Assembly: GCF_964222135.1 (NCBI RefSeq)
Contig: NZ_CAXQBR010000003.1
Span: 1-64,000 of the forward strand
Origin: Euzebya sp.
GTDB lineage: Bacteria; Actinomycetota; Nitriliruptoria; Euzebyales; Euzebyaceae
Reading direction: 5' to 3'
DNA length: 64,000 bases
Both the position numbers and the translations under genes were made by a program. The notes beneath the pieces were generated by a model, which searched no databases, was not told where the DNA came from, and saw only the letters and a program-made list of their open reading frames with translations. Positions 46,134 to 56,927 of the stretch are shown here, in pieces. Positions within the stretch are counted from its first letter, which is position 1, and each line of letters opens with the position of its first letter.

Positions 46134-47657
46134 CTAGTCGTTCGTCCGGACGCCGTCGAGGGTGGCCTCGACGTCACGCGGCTCGCCGTCGGCGCCGACG
46201 ACCTCGAGGACGACCACGTCACCGGGGTCGCGCCCGCGGATCTCGGCGGCGAGGTCGCCGAAGTCCCCGATCGCCTCGTCATCGATGGCGATGATGATGT
46301 CGCCGTCGACGATGCCGGCCTGGTCGGCGCTCGAGCCGGGGTTGACCTGCCCGACGAGCGCGCCCGACGGGGTGTCCAGCCCCCGCTGCTCGGCCAGCTG
46401 GGGGGTCACGCCGGTGCTGCTCGCGCCGACGCCCAGCTGCGCGTACTCCACGAACCCCTGGTCGATGAGCTGCTCGGCCGCTCTGACGACGCTCGACGTG
46501 GGGACCGCGAAGCCGACGCCGTCGTTCGTGCCGCCGCCGACGATCGCGGTGTTGATGCCGATCACCTGGCCCGCGGCGTTGACCAGCGCACCGCCGGAGT
46601 TGCCCGGGTTGATGGCCGCGTCGGTCTGCACCAGGTCGGTCAGCGGGTTGCCGCTCGCCGGGTCCACGAGCTGGCGGCCCAGCGCCGACACGATCCCCGA
46701 CGTCACGGTCGACCCGAACCCGAACGGCGCGCCGATCGCGATGGCGGTCTCGCCGACCCGCGGGTCGTCCTCGGCGTAGCCCGGGACGATCAGGTCGGTC
46801 GCCTCGATCTGCAGCACGGCGAGGTCGAAGGTGGCGGCGGTGCCGACGACCTCGGCGGGGAACACCCGGCCGTCGTAGAGCTGCACCGAGATCTGGTTGG
46901 CCCCGTCGACGACGTGGTTGTTCGTCACCAGGTAGCCGTCCTCGCGGAACACCACCGCCGACCCGGCGCCCTGGCCCTGCGCGGACGCGGTCTCGACGAC
47001 CGCGACGGAGGGCAGGACGGCCTCGGCGACCTCGGCGATCGTGTCCGACGTCATGGACGACGCCGGCGCGTTCGGCTGGACCGGGCCGTCCTCATCGCCG
47101 GGGGCGTCCTCGTCATCCGGCTGGGCGGGCAGGGCCACCGGGGTGACCTGGGCGGTCTGCGCCTCGGGGTCGTCCGCCAGCCGCAGGGTCAGGGGTACCG
47201 CCACCGCGGCGGCGACGACCGCCGACACCAGCGCCGAGATCAGCACGGCCTTCAGCGTCCCACCGCGCCGGCCGCCGCCCTCGTCCGCCGTGGGCGGCGT
47301 GCTGGGTGGCGGGGGCGCGTCGCCGGTCCAGGGCTCGGGATCCCAGATGGGGAGCGCGCCGTCGTCGCGCGCGGCGGACGGCTGCGGCGCGGTCTGCGTC
47401 GGCCCCCACCCCGCGGTGGGTGCGCCCCACCCGGGCGCCTCCCAGGCGCCGCCGTCGGCGGCCCGCTGGGGCGCCCAGGCCTCATCGCGTCGGGGCGGGG
47501 CCGGCGTCGACGGGGGTGTCCGGTCCGCCGGCAGCTTCGGCCCACCGGTCCACTCGTCGCTGTCGAGCCACGACGAGCCCCGATCGGACGACGTCGGGCT
47601 CGTGGCGCGGGGGGCGCCGTGCGAGCTCTCGGAGCCGGCAGGCGGGAGGGCGCTCAC
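46134..47657 (-). CDS. HtrA/DegP-type serine protease with PDZ domain
   Basis: A 507-residue membrane-anchored protease. A long Pro/Ala-rich cytosolic N-terminus (1-150) precedes one transmembrane helix (LISALVSAVVAAAVAVPLTL). A trypsin-like domain follows with His in LVTNNHVVDG (about 245), Asp in TFDLAVLQI (about 277) and Ser in NPGNSGGAL (about 353). The C-terminal PDZ contains VNPGSSADQAGIVDGDIIIA. It starts at GTG 47657 with AGAGGA upstream. It degrades or refolds damaged exported proteins. It is divergent from a two-component system, as in mycobacterial MprAB-PepD, which suggests envelope-stress control. Confidence 0.9.
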   Translation of the reverse strand: MSALPPAGSESSHGAPRATSPTSSDRGSSWLDSDEWTGGPKLPADRTPPSTPAPPRRDEAWAPQRAADGGAWEAPGWGAPTAGWGPTQTAPQPSAARDDGALPIWDPEPWTGDAPPPPSTPPTADEGGGRRGGTLKAVLISALVSAVVAAAVAVPLTLRLADDPEAQTAQVTPVALPAQPDDEDAPGDEDGPVQPNAPASSMTSDTIAEVAEAVLPSVAVVETASAQGQGAGSAVVFREDGYLVTNNHVVDGANQISVQLYDGRVFPAEVVGTAATFDLAVLQIEATDLIVPGYAEDDPRVGETAIAIGAPFGFGSTVTSGIVSALGRQLVDPASGNPLTDLVQTDAAINPGNSGGALVNAAGQVIGINTAIVGGGTNDGVGFAVPTSSVVRAAEQLIDQGFVEYAQLGVGASSTGVTPQLAEQRGLDTPSGALVGQVNPGSSADQAGIVDGDIIIAIDDEAIGDFGDLAAEIRGRDPGDVVVLEVVGADGEPRDVEATLDGVRTND

Positions 47658-47796
47658 GCAGGGTCCTCTCTTCTCTGTTGGGGCGGTGCGGTGGTGCCGC
47701 GCAGTCCTACCCGTCAGGGCGGCACGGCCACCGGCCGGGCGGCTGCGGATCGATCCAGACGGTAGGTGGGGACCGGTCGAGCACGGTGCGCGACCC

Positions 47797-47814
47797 GGCA
47801 AAGAATGGGCAAAG
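47797..47814 (+). promoter_or_regulatory. Direct repeat typical of an OmpR-type response regulator site
   Basis: GGCAAAG (47797-47803) is repeated exactly at 47808-47814, an 11-base period that places both half-sites on one helix face, as OmpR/PhoB-type regulators require. It lies between the divergent protease and regulator genes. Confidence 0.5.
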
Positions 47815-47890
47815 GGCCCCCGCTCCCGCGACCGCCGCGGGGGTGCAGGCATGCTTGGGTGGCGACCGACGGCAGTGTGGAGACGACGTG

Positions 47891-48607
<717 letters not shown>

Positions 48608-48613
48608 TAACCC

Positions 48614-49983
48614 GTGCGGCATCGCCTCGTCCTGGCCACGGTCGGCACGGTCGCCGTCGGCGTCGTGCTGCTCGGCCTGCCGTTGGCGATCGCGATCGAC
48701 GGGGTGCTGACGGGCCAGGCGCTCGACACCCTGCAGCGCCAGGCCGAGCAGGTGCAGGTGCTGATCAACACCGACCGGATGACCCCGCGGCAGCTCTCGG
48801 ACCCGCTGGCGGACCGGACCGCCGAGCGCGACATCCGCTTCCAGCTGCTCGAGCAGCGCGGACCGCTGCGGATCACCATCGACACCGGCGGCCCGCCGGC
48901 GGTGCCCGAGGGCCTCGAAACCGACGTCGCCAGCGCCGCCGAGGGTGAGGTCGGCCGCGCACGCGACCACGGGGTCCTGGCCGTGGCGCTCCCGCTCCGG
49001 GTCAGCGGGGTCAGCCAGATCCTCCGCGCGGTCTCCCCCGACTCGGGGCTGAAGAGCGAGCTGACCGGCGCGTGGCTGGCCATCGCCGGGCTCGGCGTCA
49101 CCGCGCTCGGCCTCGCCGGGCTGGTCGGCCTGGGCGTGGCGCGACGCCTGGCCATCCCGCTCGAGTCGCGCGGGGCGGCCGGGGCGTGGCGCGCCGCCGG
49201 GCCCGCCCGCTCGAGTCGCTCGCGGCGGCCGCCGCGCCGCTGGGGGAGGGGGACTTCACCGCGCGGGCGCCGCGCAGCGGCATCCCGGAGTCAGACCAGG
49301 TGGCCCGCGCACTCGACATCACCGCCGAGCGGCTCGGGACGATGGTCGAGCGGAGCCGGTCCTTCGGGGCCGACGCCAGCCACCAGCTCCGCACGCCGCT
49401 GACGGCGCTCCGCCTGGACCTCGAGGCGCTGGAGGCGTCCGGTGCCGACGAGGCGCTGCTGCACGCCGCGTTCGCCGAGGCCGACCGGCTGGAGGCGACG
49501 ATCGAGGAGCTGCTCGCCCTGGCGGACGTGCCGATGGGCGACGAGCACATCCAGCTCGGCGCGCTGGTCGAGGCCCGCATCGACTCGTGGCGGTCCCTGG
49601 CGCAGGCGGCCGGCCGCGAGGTGACCGTCGACGTCGACCCGGTGCCGCTGGTGCGCGCCCGGGCCGCGGCGATCGGGCAGTGCCTCCAGGTGCTGCTCGA
49701 CAACGCCCTGGAGCACGGCGAGGGCACCATCACGGTGTCCGTCGCGAGCGTCCCGGCGACCACGGCCGTCAGCCGCGGGTGGGTGCGGCTCTGCGTCTCC
49801 GACCAGGGGCCGGGCTTCGACGAGGCCTCCACGCCCGGGCGCGGCCTGCGCCTCGCCAAGTCGCTGATCCAGGCCGAGGGCGGGCGCATCCGGGTCGAGC
49901 GGGACGCCACCGTCTGCCTGCTCCTGCCGACCGCACCGGTCGAGGGGACCCCCTTGGTGCCGCCCCCGAAGGTGCCCGCGTGA
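48614..49983 (+). pseudogene. Sensor histidine kinase disrupted by a 50-bp tandem duplication
   Basis: From GTG 48614 the frame gives helix 1 (LATVGTVAVGVVLLGLPLAI), an extracytoplasmic sensor region, helix 2 (AIAGLGVTALGLAGLVGLGV) and the beginning of HAMP (ARRLAIPLES). A 50-bp imperfect repeat then shifts the frame. From about 49183 the second copy leads in the proper frame into RPLESLAAAAAPLGEGDF, the HisKA motif GADASHQLRTPLTALR, LLDNALEHGEG, DQGPGFDE and GRGLRLAKSLIQ, ending at 49983. Excising one repeat unit restores a single kinase of about 440 residues. The TGA overlaps the next GTG. Confidence 0.82.
49133..49231 (+). repeat. 50-bp imperfect tandem duplication inside the kinase gene
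   Basis: The unit starting GGCGTGGCGCG at 49133 recurs at 49183. Both copies contain CCGCTCGAGTCGC and end in GCGGCCG, with several substitutions between them. Because 50 is not a multiple of three, the reading frame is lost. The differences between copies are more than expected of a fresh duplication, so an assembly chimera is possible. Confidence 0.8.
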
Positions 49984-50705
49984 GACCTCGCCACCCGACG
50001 GTCCGCGGCAGGATCACCCGCGCGGTCGCCGCCGCCGTCGCGCTGGCCCTCGGGCTGGCGGGCTGTCAGCTGACCGACCCGTCCGCCACCGTCGACCCCG
50101 ACGGCGCCGCGGTGACCGAGGCGGCGGACGTCGAGGTGCTGGGCCGCCCCGAGGACGACTGGCCCCGGACGATCGCTGAGCTGCGCACCATCGCCCGGCC
50201 CGAGGCGCAGAGCTGGCAGGACGACCCGGTCCTCGCCGACCTGACGGTGTGGCTGGCGGGGGAGGGGGCGGCCGACGCCGTGGCCTGGGCGAGGGTGCGG
50301 CTGACCTACGTCGCCGCGGATGCCGAGCGGATGCTGACCTACCGGGCCACGCCGGACGACCTTCGCGTCGAGCGGCCGCTGCTGAGCGGCCTCGAGCTGA
50401 TGCCGTTGCCGGCGGCGGCCGTGGAGGCGATGGAGCCCTTCCCCGACGACGCACTCGAACCCCGTGACCTGGCGGCGGCGTCCGCCCGGGCCCTCGCGGA
50501 CTGCGGTGCCGACGCCGCCGAGGTGGGCGCGGTGCTGTATGCGACCGGCGCGCCGGCGGCGTGGGACGGGACGGAGTGGACCCGCACGCCCACGTGGCGC
50601 GCGACCGTCGTCGCCCCCGATGCCGGCGTCGTCGTCGACCCCTCCACCGGCCAGGCCTTCGCCCCCCTCACCTGCGTCGACCCGTTGCTGCTCGACGCCT
50701 CCTGA
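49980..50705 (+). CDS. Hypothetical lipoprotein
   Basis: A 241-residue protein starting at GTG 49980, overlapping the kinase stop. The signal peptide AVAAAVALALGLAGC ends in a lipobox (Cys29). The mature part has DDWPRTIAELRTIARPEAQS, DAVAWARVRLTYVAADAERM and two cysteines (ALADCGAD, APLTCVD). No family recognised. Coupling to the kinase gene suggests it belongs to the envelope-stress system as a sensor accessory or target. Confidence 0.7.
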   Translation: MRPRHPTVRGRITRAVAAAVALALGLAGCQLTDPSATVDPDGAAVTEAADVEVLGRPEDDWPRTIAELRTIARPEAQSWQDDPVLADLTVWLAGEGAADAVAWARVRLTYVAADAERMLTYRATPDDLRVERPLLSGLELMPLPAAAVEAMEPFPDDALEPRDLAAASARALADCGADAAEVGAVLYATGAPAAWDGTEWTRTPTWRATVVAPDAGVVVDPSTGQAFAPLTCVDPLLLDAS

Positions 50706-50726
50706 CGACCCCCGCGGGCTGGGGTC

Positions 50727-52076
50727 CTACTGCAGCGCCTTCCAGGCCGTCAGATCGTCGATGAAGCGCTCGCGCTTGGCCGCGTCGGCGACGCCCTGGC
50801 CCTCCTCGGTGGCGTTGACCAGCACACCGAGCTTCCCGGCGTGGGCGTTGGTGTGCATCGCCCAGGCGGCGTCCGCGACCTCGTCCAGGGCGTAGGTCCG
50901 CGTCAGGATCGGGTGGATCATGCCGAGATCGACCAGGCGGTTGGCCTCCCACGCCTCCTTGTAGTTGGCGAAGTGGCTGCCGATGATCGACTTCAGGTTC
51001 ATCCACAGGTAGCGGTTGTCGTACTCGTGGACGTACCCCGACGTCGAGGCGCACGTGACGATCTTGCCGCCCTTCTTCGTGACGAAGACGCTGGCGCCGA
51101 TCGTCGCGCGGCCCGGGTGCTCGAAGACGATGTCGACGTCGTCGCCGCCGGTCAGCTCGCGGATCTTCTTGCCGAAGCGACGCCACTCCGCCGGGTTCTG
51201 GGTGTCGCCGTCCCAGAACGCGTAGCCCTCCGCCTTGCGGTCGATGACCCGCTCGATGCCGAGGGAGTGGAGGTGGTCGACCTTCTCCTGGGAGGACACC
51301 ACGCAGACCGGGATCCCGCCGCCGTTCTTGACGAGCTGGGCCGCGAAGCCGCCGAGGCCGCCGGTCGCGCCCCAGATCAGCACGACGTCACCCTGCTTCA
51401 TGCCGCCGGCGTTGGGGCTGACGAGCATCCGGTAGGACGTGGCCAGGGTCAGCCCGAGGCAAGCGGCCTCCTCCCAGGTGAGGTGGCTCGGCATCGGCAT
51501 GAGCTGGTTGGCCTTGACCATGCTGATCTCGGCCATGCCGCCGAAGTTGGTCTCGAAGCCCCAGATCCGCTGGCGGGCGTCGATCATGGAGTCGTCGTGG
51601 CCCTCGGGCCCCTCCATGTCGACGTAGTTGCAGTGCACCGTCACCCGGTCACCGGGGCTCCAGCGGGTGACGCCCGGGCCGGTCCGCAGCACCACCGCGG
51701 CCGCGTCGGAGCCGACGATGTGGTACGGCAGGTCGTGGCGCGCGCCGAGCTCGCCCTCGCGGGCGAAGCGCTGCAGGAACCCGAACGTGGAGAGCGGCTC
51801 GAAGATCGACGTCCACACCGTGTTGAAGTTGAGGGCGGACGCCATCGGGGCGATCAGGACCTCGTTCGGGCCGAGGGGTGGGATCGGCACCTCGTCGACG
51901 TGGAGGGACTTGCGCGGGTCCTTCTCCTCCGAGGGGAGTCCCTCGAACATCTCGACCTCGGACGCGCGGACCACGGCGGCGCGCATCGACTCGGGCAGCG
52001 GCGTGTTCGCCACGTCCTCGGGGGTGGCGTCGATGGCCAGGGCGACGTCCAGCAGTGACTGCAGCTCGCTCGACAT
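50727..52076 (-). CDS. ccrA: Crotonyl-CoA carboxylase/reductase
   Basis: A 449-residue NADPH-dependent MDR enzyme that converts crotonyl-CoA and CO2 to ethylmalonyl-CoA, the key step of the ethylmalonyl-CoA pathway and a source of extender units. Signatures are ASALNFNTVWTSIFEPLSTF, VTVHCNYVDMEGPEGHDD, QRIWGFETNFGGMAEISMVK and the cofactor loop IWGATGGLGGFAAQLVKNGG. EHPGRATIGASVFVTKKGG also matches. GAGGAG precedes the ATG. A TAATCT -10 is visible on the minus strand (52108-52113). No other pathway genes are nearby. Confidence 0.94.
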   Translation of the reverse strand: MSSELQSLLDVALAIDATPEDVANTPLPESMRAAVVRASEVEMFEGLPSEEKDPRKSLHVDEVPIPPLGPNEVLIAPMASALNFNTVWTSIFEPLSTFGFLQRFAREGELGARHDLPYHIVGSDAAAVVLRTGPGVTRWSPGDRVTVHCNYVDMEGPEGHDDSMIDARQRIWGFETNFGGMAEISMVKANQLMPMPSHLTWEEAACLGLTLATSYRMLVSPNAGGMKQGDVVLIWGATGGLGGFAAQLVKNGGGIPVCVVSSQEKVDHLHSLGIERVIDRKAEGYAFWDGDTQNPAEWRRFGKKIRELTGGDDVDIVFEHPGRATIGASVFVTKKGGKIVTCASTSGYVHEYDNRYLWMNLKSIIGSHFANYKEAWEANRLVDLGMIHPILTRTYALDEVADAAWAMHTNAHAGKLGVLVNATEEGQGVADAAKRERFIDDLTAWKALQ

Positions 52077-52281
52077 GTGTGGGGCTCCTCGGGGCTCGCG
52101 TGGCGGCAGATTACCGGCCAGTAGCTTGCGCAGGCCAAATCGAGTACCCGTCGGACGTCCCGGTCATGCGGACGGGGAATGCGGACGGCCCTGAGGTGCC
52201 TGGACCTTCGCACTCCCTTCCCCTTGGAGCGCGACGCCCGGCGCTGCCTCAGGGCCGCTCGCGTCGGCACACGGTAGGGCG

Positions 52282-52308
52282 CAACCCTCGAGTAGTCAAC
52301 GAGGGTTG
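52282..52308. terminator. Perfect inverted repeat upstream of ccrA
   Basis: CAACCCTCG (52282-52290) and CGAGGGTTG (52300-52308) are separated by 9 bases. It lies about 205 bases upstream of the ccrA start and 230 bases downstream of the metalloprotease-like gene, both on the minus strand. It may be the terminator of the latter or an operator of ccrA. Confidence 0.45.
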
Positions 52309-52470
52309 TCCACATCCCCCTGACCGGCCGACCAGTCGAACGGCGCTGACCTGCCCCGATGCGCGGCGCTCACGTGTGGGTAACGTGCCCGATCTGGGGA
52401 CAACTCCGCGGTGCCATGCCGCTGACCTGCGGTTTCGCGGTGTGGACGAAAAATCTCGACCTGTGGATTT
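52306..52470. promoter_or_regulatory. Cluster of DnaA-box-like 9-mers
   Basis: TTGTCCACA at 52306-52314 matches the actinobacterial DnaA-box consensus exactly. On the other strand TGTGGGTAA (52375-52383), TGGGGACAA (52395-52403) and TGTGGACGA (52441-52449) are each one base or so from consensus. TGTGGATTT (52462-52470) is two off. The GAAAAATC stretch is AT-rich for this genome. dnaA, dnaN and gyrB are not present, so this is not obviously oriC. The rest of 52077-52539 holds the ccrA promoter and no recognisable gene. Confidence 0.45.
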
Positions 52471-52539
52471 CTTCGGGCCTCACGAGGGCTCGACCTCAGG
52501 TGGAGGGTTCGGGTGCGACCACCCGGCGTACGGGGCTGA

Positions 52540-53838
52540 TCACGCGCCGTCCAGGCCGCCGAGGTCGTCGGGGATCTCCACATCGGCGGGCGGCAGGTCG
52601 TCCAGCGCGGGCGCCACACCCGTCTCGGCCTCCTCCGCTGCCAGGCGGATCAGCCAGCGGCTGGGCTCGGCGATCTCAGCGGGCGTGGGGAGGTGGGCGG
52701 CGTCGCGCCAGATGACATCGAGCCCGTTCGGGCCGCGGGCCGCGAGCACGGCCTCGCAGAACGCCTCGCCGGCGCGGACGTCCGACGGGCGCAGGTCCAG
52801 ACCGATCAGCTGGGCGAGGAACTGCTCACCCGGTCCCTGCTCCCCGCGGCGGCGCACCGTGACCTCCTCGATGCGGGCGAGGTTGGTCAGCTTCCCCGCT
52901 CCGGCACGGCGCACCATCACGTCGGCGTAGCCGGCCACCAGCGACACGAGCGCCTGGAGGCGGGCGAGGATCGCGCGCTGCTCCTCCGACGGCTCCATCC
53001 CGCCGCCGGCCTCCTCAGCCAGCCGCTGCAGGGCCTCGGGGTCGCTGAGGAGGTCGGGGGTCAGCCCGCCGAGGCCGCCCATCCGCTCCGCGAGGGCCGA
53101 CGGGTCGACGTCCATCGCGCCGGCGAAGCGCCCCATCTCCGAGGTCAGGTGGCCCATCAGCCAGTCGACGCCCGCGAAGACCCGCCGGTGCACGCACTCG
53201 CGCAGCGCGAGCCAGAAGCGCACCTCGTCCGCAGACAGCCCGTGGTCGCGGGCCAGCCGCGCGGCGGAGTCCCCGACCGTGGCCACGACCTCCGGCGCGA
53301 GCGTGGGCACGCCCAGGTCGTAGGAGCCCATCAGCTGGCCGGCGAGGTGACCGGCGATCGTGCCGACCTGCATGCCGGTCAGCATGGCGGTGATCGGCGT
53401 CATCGCGCCCGCCAGGCCCTCGAGCCCGCCCATCCCACCGGGCAGCTGGTCGGCCAGGCCCTTGCCCATCGCCTCCTGCATGCCGGTCGCGATCGGCTCG
53501 ACGTACCGGGCGATGCCGCCCTGGTCGGCCGCGCGCGCGACCCACTCCTGGGCCGTCAGCGCGAGGGCGGGGCCGTCCACGGCCTCGAGGGTCGTGTGCG
53601 CGTCGAGCCACATCTCGGTGACCCGGACCGCGTCGGCCCAGGCAGCCTGGTCGGCGTCCACGCCGATCGCGAGCTGCGGCTCACCCGCGATCCCGGCGGC
53701 CATCTGCTTGGCGAGGTCCCAGTTGACCGGGCCGCCCTGCCAGGACATCAGCTTGCCCAGCTCGCGGAAGAGGGGGATGTTGGACAACCCCTCCGGATCG
53801 AACCCGAAGCCGCCGAACCCGAAGTCGTCCTGTGCCAT
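52540..53838 (-). CDS. DUF2342-type (F420-associated) zinc-metalloprotease-like protein
   Basis: A 432-residue protein of the family described as coenzyme F420 biosynthesis-associated / zincin-like (TIGR03624-type). It has NWDLAKQMAAGIAG, VRVTEMWLDAHTTLE, PITAMLTGMQVGTIAGHLAG and FWLALRECVHRRVFAGVDWL. The zincin helix, HExxH in other members, reads REcvH here, so the first metal-binding His is missing. A late GPNGLDVIWRDAAHLPTPAEI matches the family. It may be structural or catalytically altered. It starts at ATG 53838, 49 bases from the divergent epimerase gene. Confidence 0.75.
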   Translation of the reverse strand: MAQDDFGFGGFGFDPEGLSNIPLFRELGKLMSWQGGPVNWDLAKQMAAGIAGEPQLAIGVDADQAAWADAVRVTEMWLDAHTTLEAVDGPALALTAQEWVARAADQGGIARYVEPIATGMQEAMGKGLADQLPGGMGGLEGLAGAMTPITAMLTGMQVGTIAGHLAGQLMGSYDLGVPTLAPEVVATVGDSAARLARDHGLSADEVRFWLALRECVHRRVFAGVDWLMGHLTSEMGRFAGAMDVDPSALAERMGGLGGLTPDLLSDPEALQRLAEEAGGGMEPSEEQRAILARLQALVSLVAGYADVMVRRAGAGKLTNLARIEEVTVRRRGEQGPGEQFLAQLIGLDLRPSDVRAGEAFCEAVLAARGPNGLDVIWRDAAHLPTPAEIAEPSRWLIRLAAEEAETGVAPALDDLPPADVEIPDDLGGLDGA

Positions 53839-53886
53839 GGACCCATGGTAATGATGTCTGCGGCCCGCCCCGATCGGAGTTCAGCC

Positions 53887-54960
53887 ATGTCCACCACCGC
53901 CGTCCTCGGCGTCACGACGCCGATCGGACGTGCCGTCCTGCGGCGCCTGTCCGCGGACGACGGCGTGTCGCGGCTGCTGGCGGTGGACGCGACGACGCCG
54001 TCCATGCCGCCGCCGCGGGTCGAGGTGCGGACCATGGACCCGCGGGACCGGTTGCTGGCCCTCGCCCTGGACGGCGTCGACGTCCTGGTCCACTGCGCGT
54101 TCACCGACGACATGTCGGCCAGCCCGGACTCGCTGTACGGCGCGAACGTCGGCGGGACCCGCAACGTGCTGGCGGCTGCCGACGCCGCGGGGGTGGGCCA
54201 CGTGGTCGTCATGTCCACGGCGATGGCGTACGGCGCGCACCACGACAACCCGCTGCCGCTCGACGAGACCTGCCCGCTGCGGGCCAACCCCGGCTTCGCC
54301 TACGGCTACCAGCGGCAGCTGGTCGAGGAGGCGGTGGCCGACTGGGCCGACGCGCACCCCTCGGTGACCGTCACGCGGCTGCGCCTGGCCCCCGTCCTCG
54401 GCGGCGGGGTGTCGGGGGCGCTGGTCCAGCGCCTGACCGCACCCCGGCTCATCGTCCCCTCCGGCCTCGGCGCCCCCTGGCAGCTGGTCGACCTCGACGA
54501 CGTCGCCGCGGCGGTCGCGCGCGTGGTCGACCAGCGCATCGGGGGGGTCCTGAACGTGGCGGCCGACGGCTGGCTGTCGGCGTCGGAGGTCGCGGGCTAC
54601 CTCGGACGGCCGCTGGTCGAGGTCGGGCAGTCCACGCTGGCCGAGGTGCTGCGACGCGGGACCGACCTCGGCATCTCACCCGCGCCCGCGGAGGTCATGC
54701 CCTACCTCCTGCACCCCTGGGTGGTGGACACCGCGCGGCTGCGCGGGCACGGCTGGCAGCCGACCGCGTCGAACCGCGACATCCTGACGACCTTCGCGGC
54801 CGACCACGCCGACGACATCGCCGTCGGGCAGCTGACGGTGAGCCGGACCGACGTCCGCCGGGCGGGCCTCGCCGTGGGCGGCCTGGCTGCCCTGGGCGGC
54901 TGGCGGCTGTGGCGGCGCGGCCGGCGCAGGACCGCCCGGAGGGAGGCGCGACGTGGCTAG
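53887..54960 (+). CDS. NAD-dependent epimerase/dehydratase (extended SDR)
   Basis: A 357-residue Rossmann-fold protein. The N-terminal nucleotide loop is VLGVTTPIGRAVLRRL, in which TxxxGxxG varies from GxxGxxG. VLVHCAFTDDMS, VVVMSTAMAYG, the Tyr-x(3)-Lys-like YGYQRQL (Lys replaced by Arg) and RLRLAPVLGGG follow. A single hydrophobic segment and basic tail (AGLAVGGLAALGGW, RRGRRRTARREARRG) end it. The start ATG 53887 is chosen by homology and GGAG at 53876-53879. ATG 53848/53851 would add 12-13 residues. It overlaps moaE by 8 bases. Confidence 0.8.
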   Translation: MSTTAVLGVTTPIGRAVLRRLSADDGVSRLLAVDATTPSMPPPRVEVRTMDPRDRLLALALDGVDVLVHCAFTDDMSASPDSLYGANVGGTRNVLAAADAAGVGHVVVMSTAMAYGAHHDNPLPLDETCPLRANPGFAYGYQRQLVEEAVADWADAHPSVTVTRLRLAPVLGGGVSGALVQRLTAPRLIVPSGLGAPWQLVDLDDVAAAVARVVDQRIGGVLNVAADGWLSASEVAGYLGRPLVEVGQSTLAEVLRRGTDLGISPAPAEVMPYLLHPWVVDTARLRGHGWQPTASNRDILTTFAADHADDIAVGQLTVSRTDVRRAGLAVGGLAALGGWRLWRRGRRRTARREARRG

Positions 54961-55408
54961 CACCCGCTGGCGCACCGGCATCTCCGCCGAGCCGCTGTCC
55001 CTCGACGACGCGCAGGCCTTCGTCGCCGACCCGGCCGCCGGGGCGACGGTCACCTTCACCGGCGTGGTGCGCGACCACGCCCGCGACGAGGCCGACGAGG
55101 CCCAGCCGGTCCGCGCCGTGACCGGACTCGACTACGAGGCCTACACCGAGGTCGCCGAGCGCCGCCTGGCCGAGCTCGCCGAGGAGGTCGGCGCCCGGTG
55201 GCCCGACCTGTGCGCCGGCTGGGCGGTCCACCGGGTCGGCAACCTGGCCGTGGGGGACGTCGCGGTCGTCGTCGCGGTGTCGAGCCCGCACCGCCACACC
55301 GCCTTCGATGCCGGCCGGTACCTGATCGACACCCTCAAGGCGACGGTCCCGATCTGGAAGAAGGAGCACTGGGCCGACGGCGGCCACCACTGGCCGGGCA
55401 CCGACTAG
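54953..55408 (+). CDS. moaE: Molybdopterin synthase catalytic subunit
   Basis: A 151-residue MoaE, which with MoaD converts cPMP to molybdopterin. Motifs are VTFTGVVRDHARD, LDYEAYTEVAERRLAEL, VHRVGNLAVGDVAVVVAVSS, HRHTAFDAGRYLIDTLKATV and PIWKKEHW (catalytic Lys pair). It starts at GTG 54953 within the previous gene's end. Other moa genes are not in the window. Confidence 0.93.
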   Translation: MASTRWRTGISAEPLSLDDAQAFVADPAAGATVTFTGVVRDHARDEADEAQPVRAVTGLDYEAYTEVAERRLAELAEEVGARWPDLCAGWAVHRVGNLAVGDVAVVVAVSSPHRHTAFDAGRYLIDTLKATVPIWKKEHWADGGHHWPGTD

Positions 55409-55498
55409 CCCTTCGGGCTCACAGCCTCCGGGTCGGCAGGGAGGACCTCCAGACGAGGGGTCCGGAGGGGACCGGCTGGACGGGGTGCCTCCCTCGAC

Positions 55499-55822
55499 AT
55501 GGCCGGGAGTGGAGATAGCCTCTCGACCGATGAGCGTGAGCGTGCGAACGATCAGCGGACAGGCCGGGGGGCGACCCCGGCGCGCCAGCGACGGGGCCGG
55601 GCTGTGACCGCGGTCCTCGCCCTCCTCGTGCTGGCCGGCGCCGCCTGGTTCGTCCTGGCGAGCGCCGGTGCGCCGGTCCGCGGCCGGTCAGGTGACTCCG
55701 TCGACGAGTTCGCCCGGGCGATGCACGCCCTGGACCCCACCGCCACCCGTCCCGTGCCCGCGCCGCGTGCGGCCGTGCGGGGCGCCGGACCCGCGTCCCG
55801 CCGACCGGTCCGCCGCCACTAG
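55499..55822 (+). CDS. Small hypothetical membrane protein
   Basis: The reading gives 107 residues with one central helix (TAVLALLVLAGAAWFVLASA), a basic N-terminal side (RATPARQRRGRA) and a Pro/Arg-rich tail. The start is uncertain. ATG 55499 is the longest. GTG 55604 starts right at the helix. A different frame from ATG 55530 gives 25 codons ending exactly at that GTG (GTGA), so a frameshift is possible. It lies 66 bases before mreB. No family recognised. Confidence 0.4.
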   Translation: MAGSGDSLSTDERERANDQRTGRGATPARQRRGRAVTAVLALLVLAGAAWFVLASAGAPVRGRSGDSVDEFARAMHALDPTATRPVPAPRAAVRGAGPASRRPVRRH

Positions 55823-55888
55823 CCGCCGACCCCGCGGCGTCCGCACCGGTCGGAGCCGACTGAGGCGGACGAGTACCGTTCGTCAGCG

Positions 55889-56884
<996 letters not shown>

Positions 56885-56927
56885 AGGTCCCGGCTGCGCG
56901 TGCCGATGCGTGGGTGATGAGGTCACC

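Noticed and set aside
52306-52470. Chromosomal origin oriC
   Set aside because: No dnaA, dnaN, gyrB, rpmH or parAB nearby and only one exact box. It is retained as a DnaA-box cluster, not called an origin.
52693-53886. Long plus-strand extension upstream of the epimerase
   Set aside because: It runs antisense through the F420-associated gene and has no homology. The epimerase starts at 53887.
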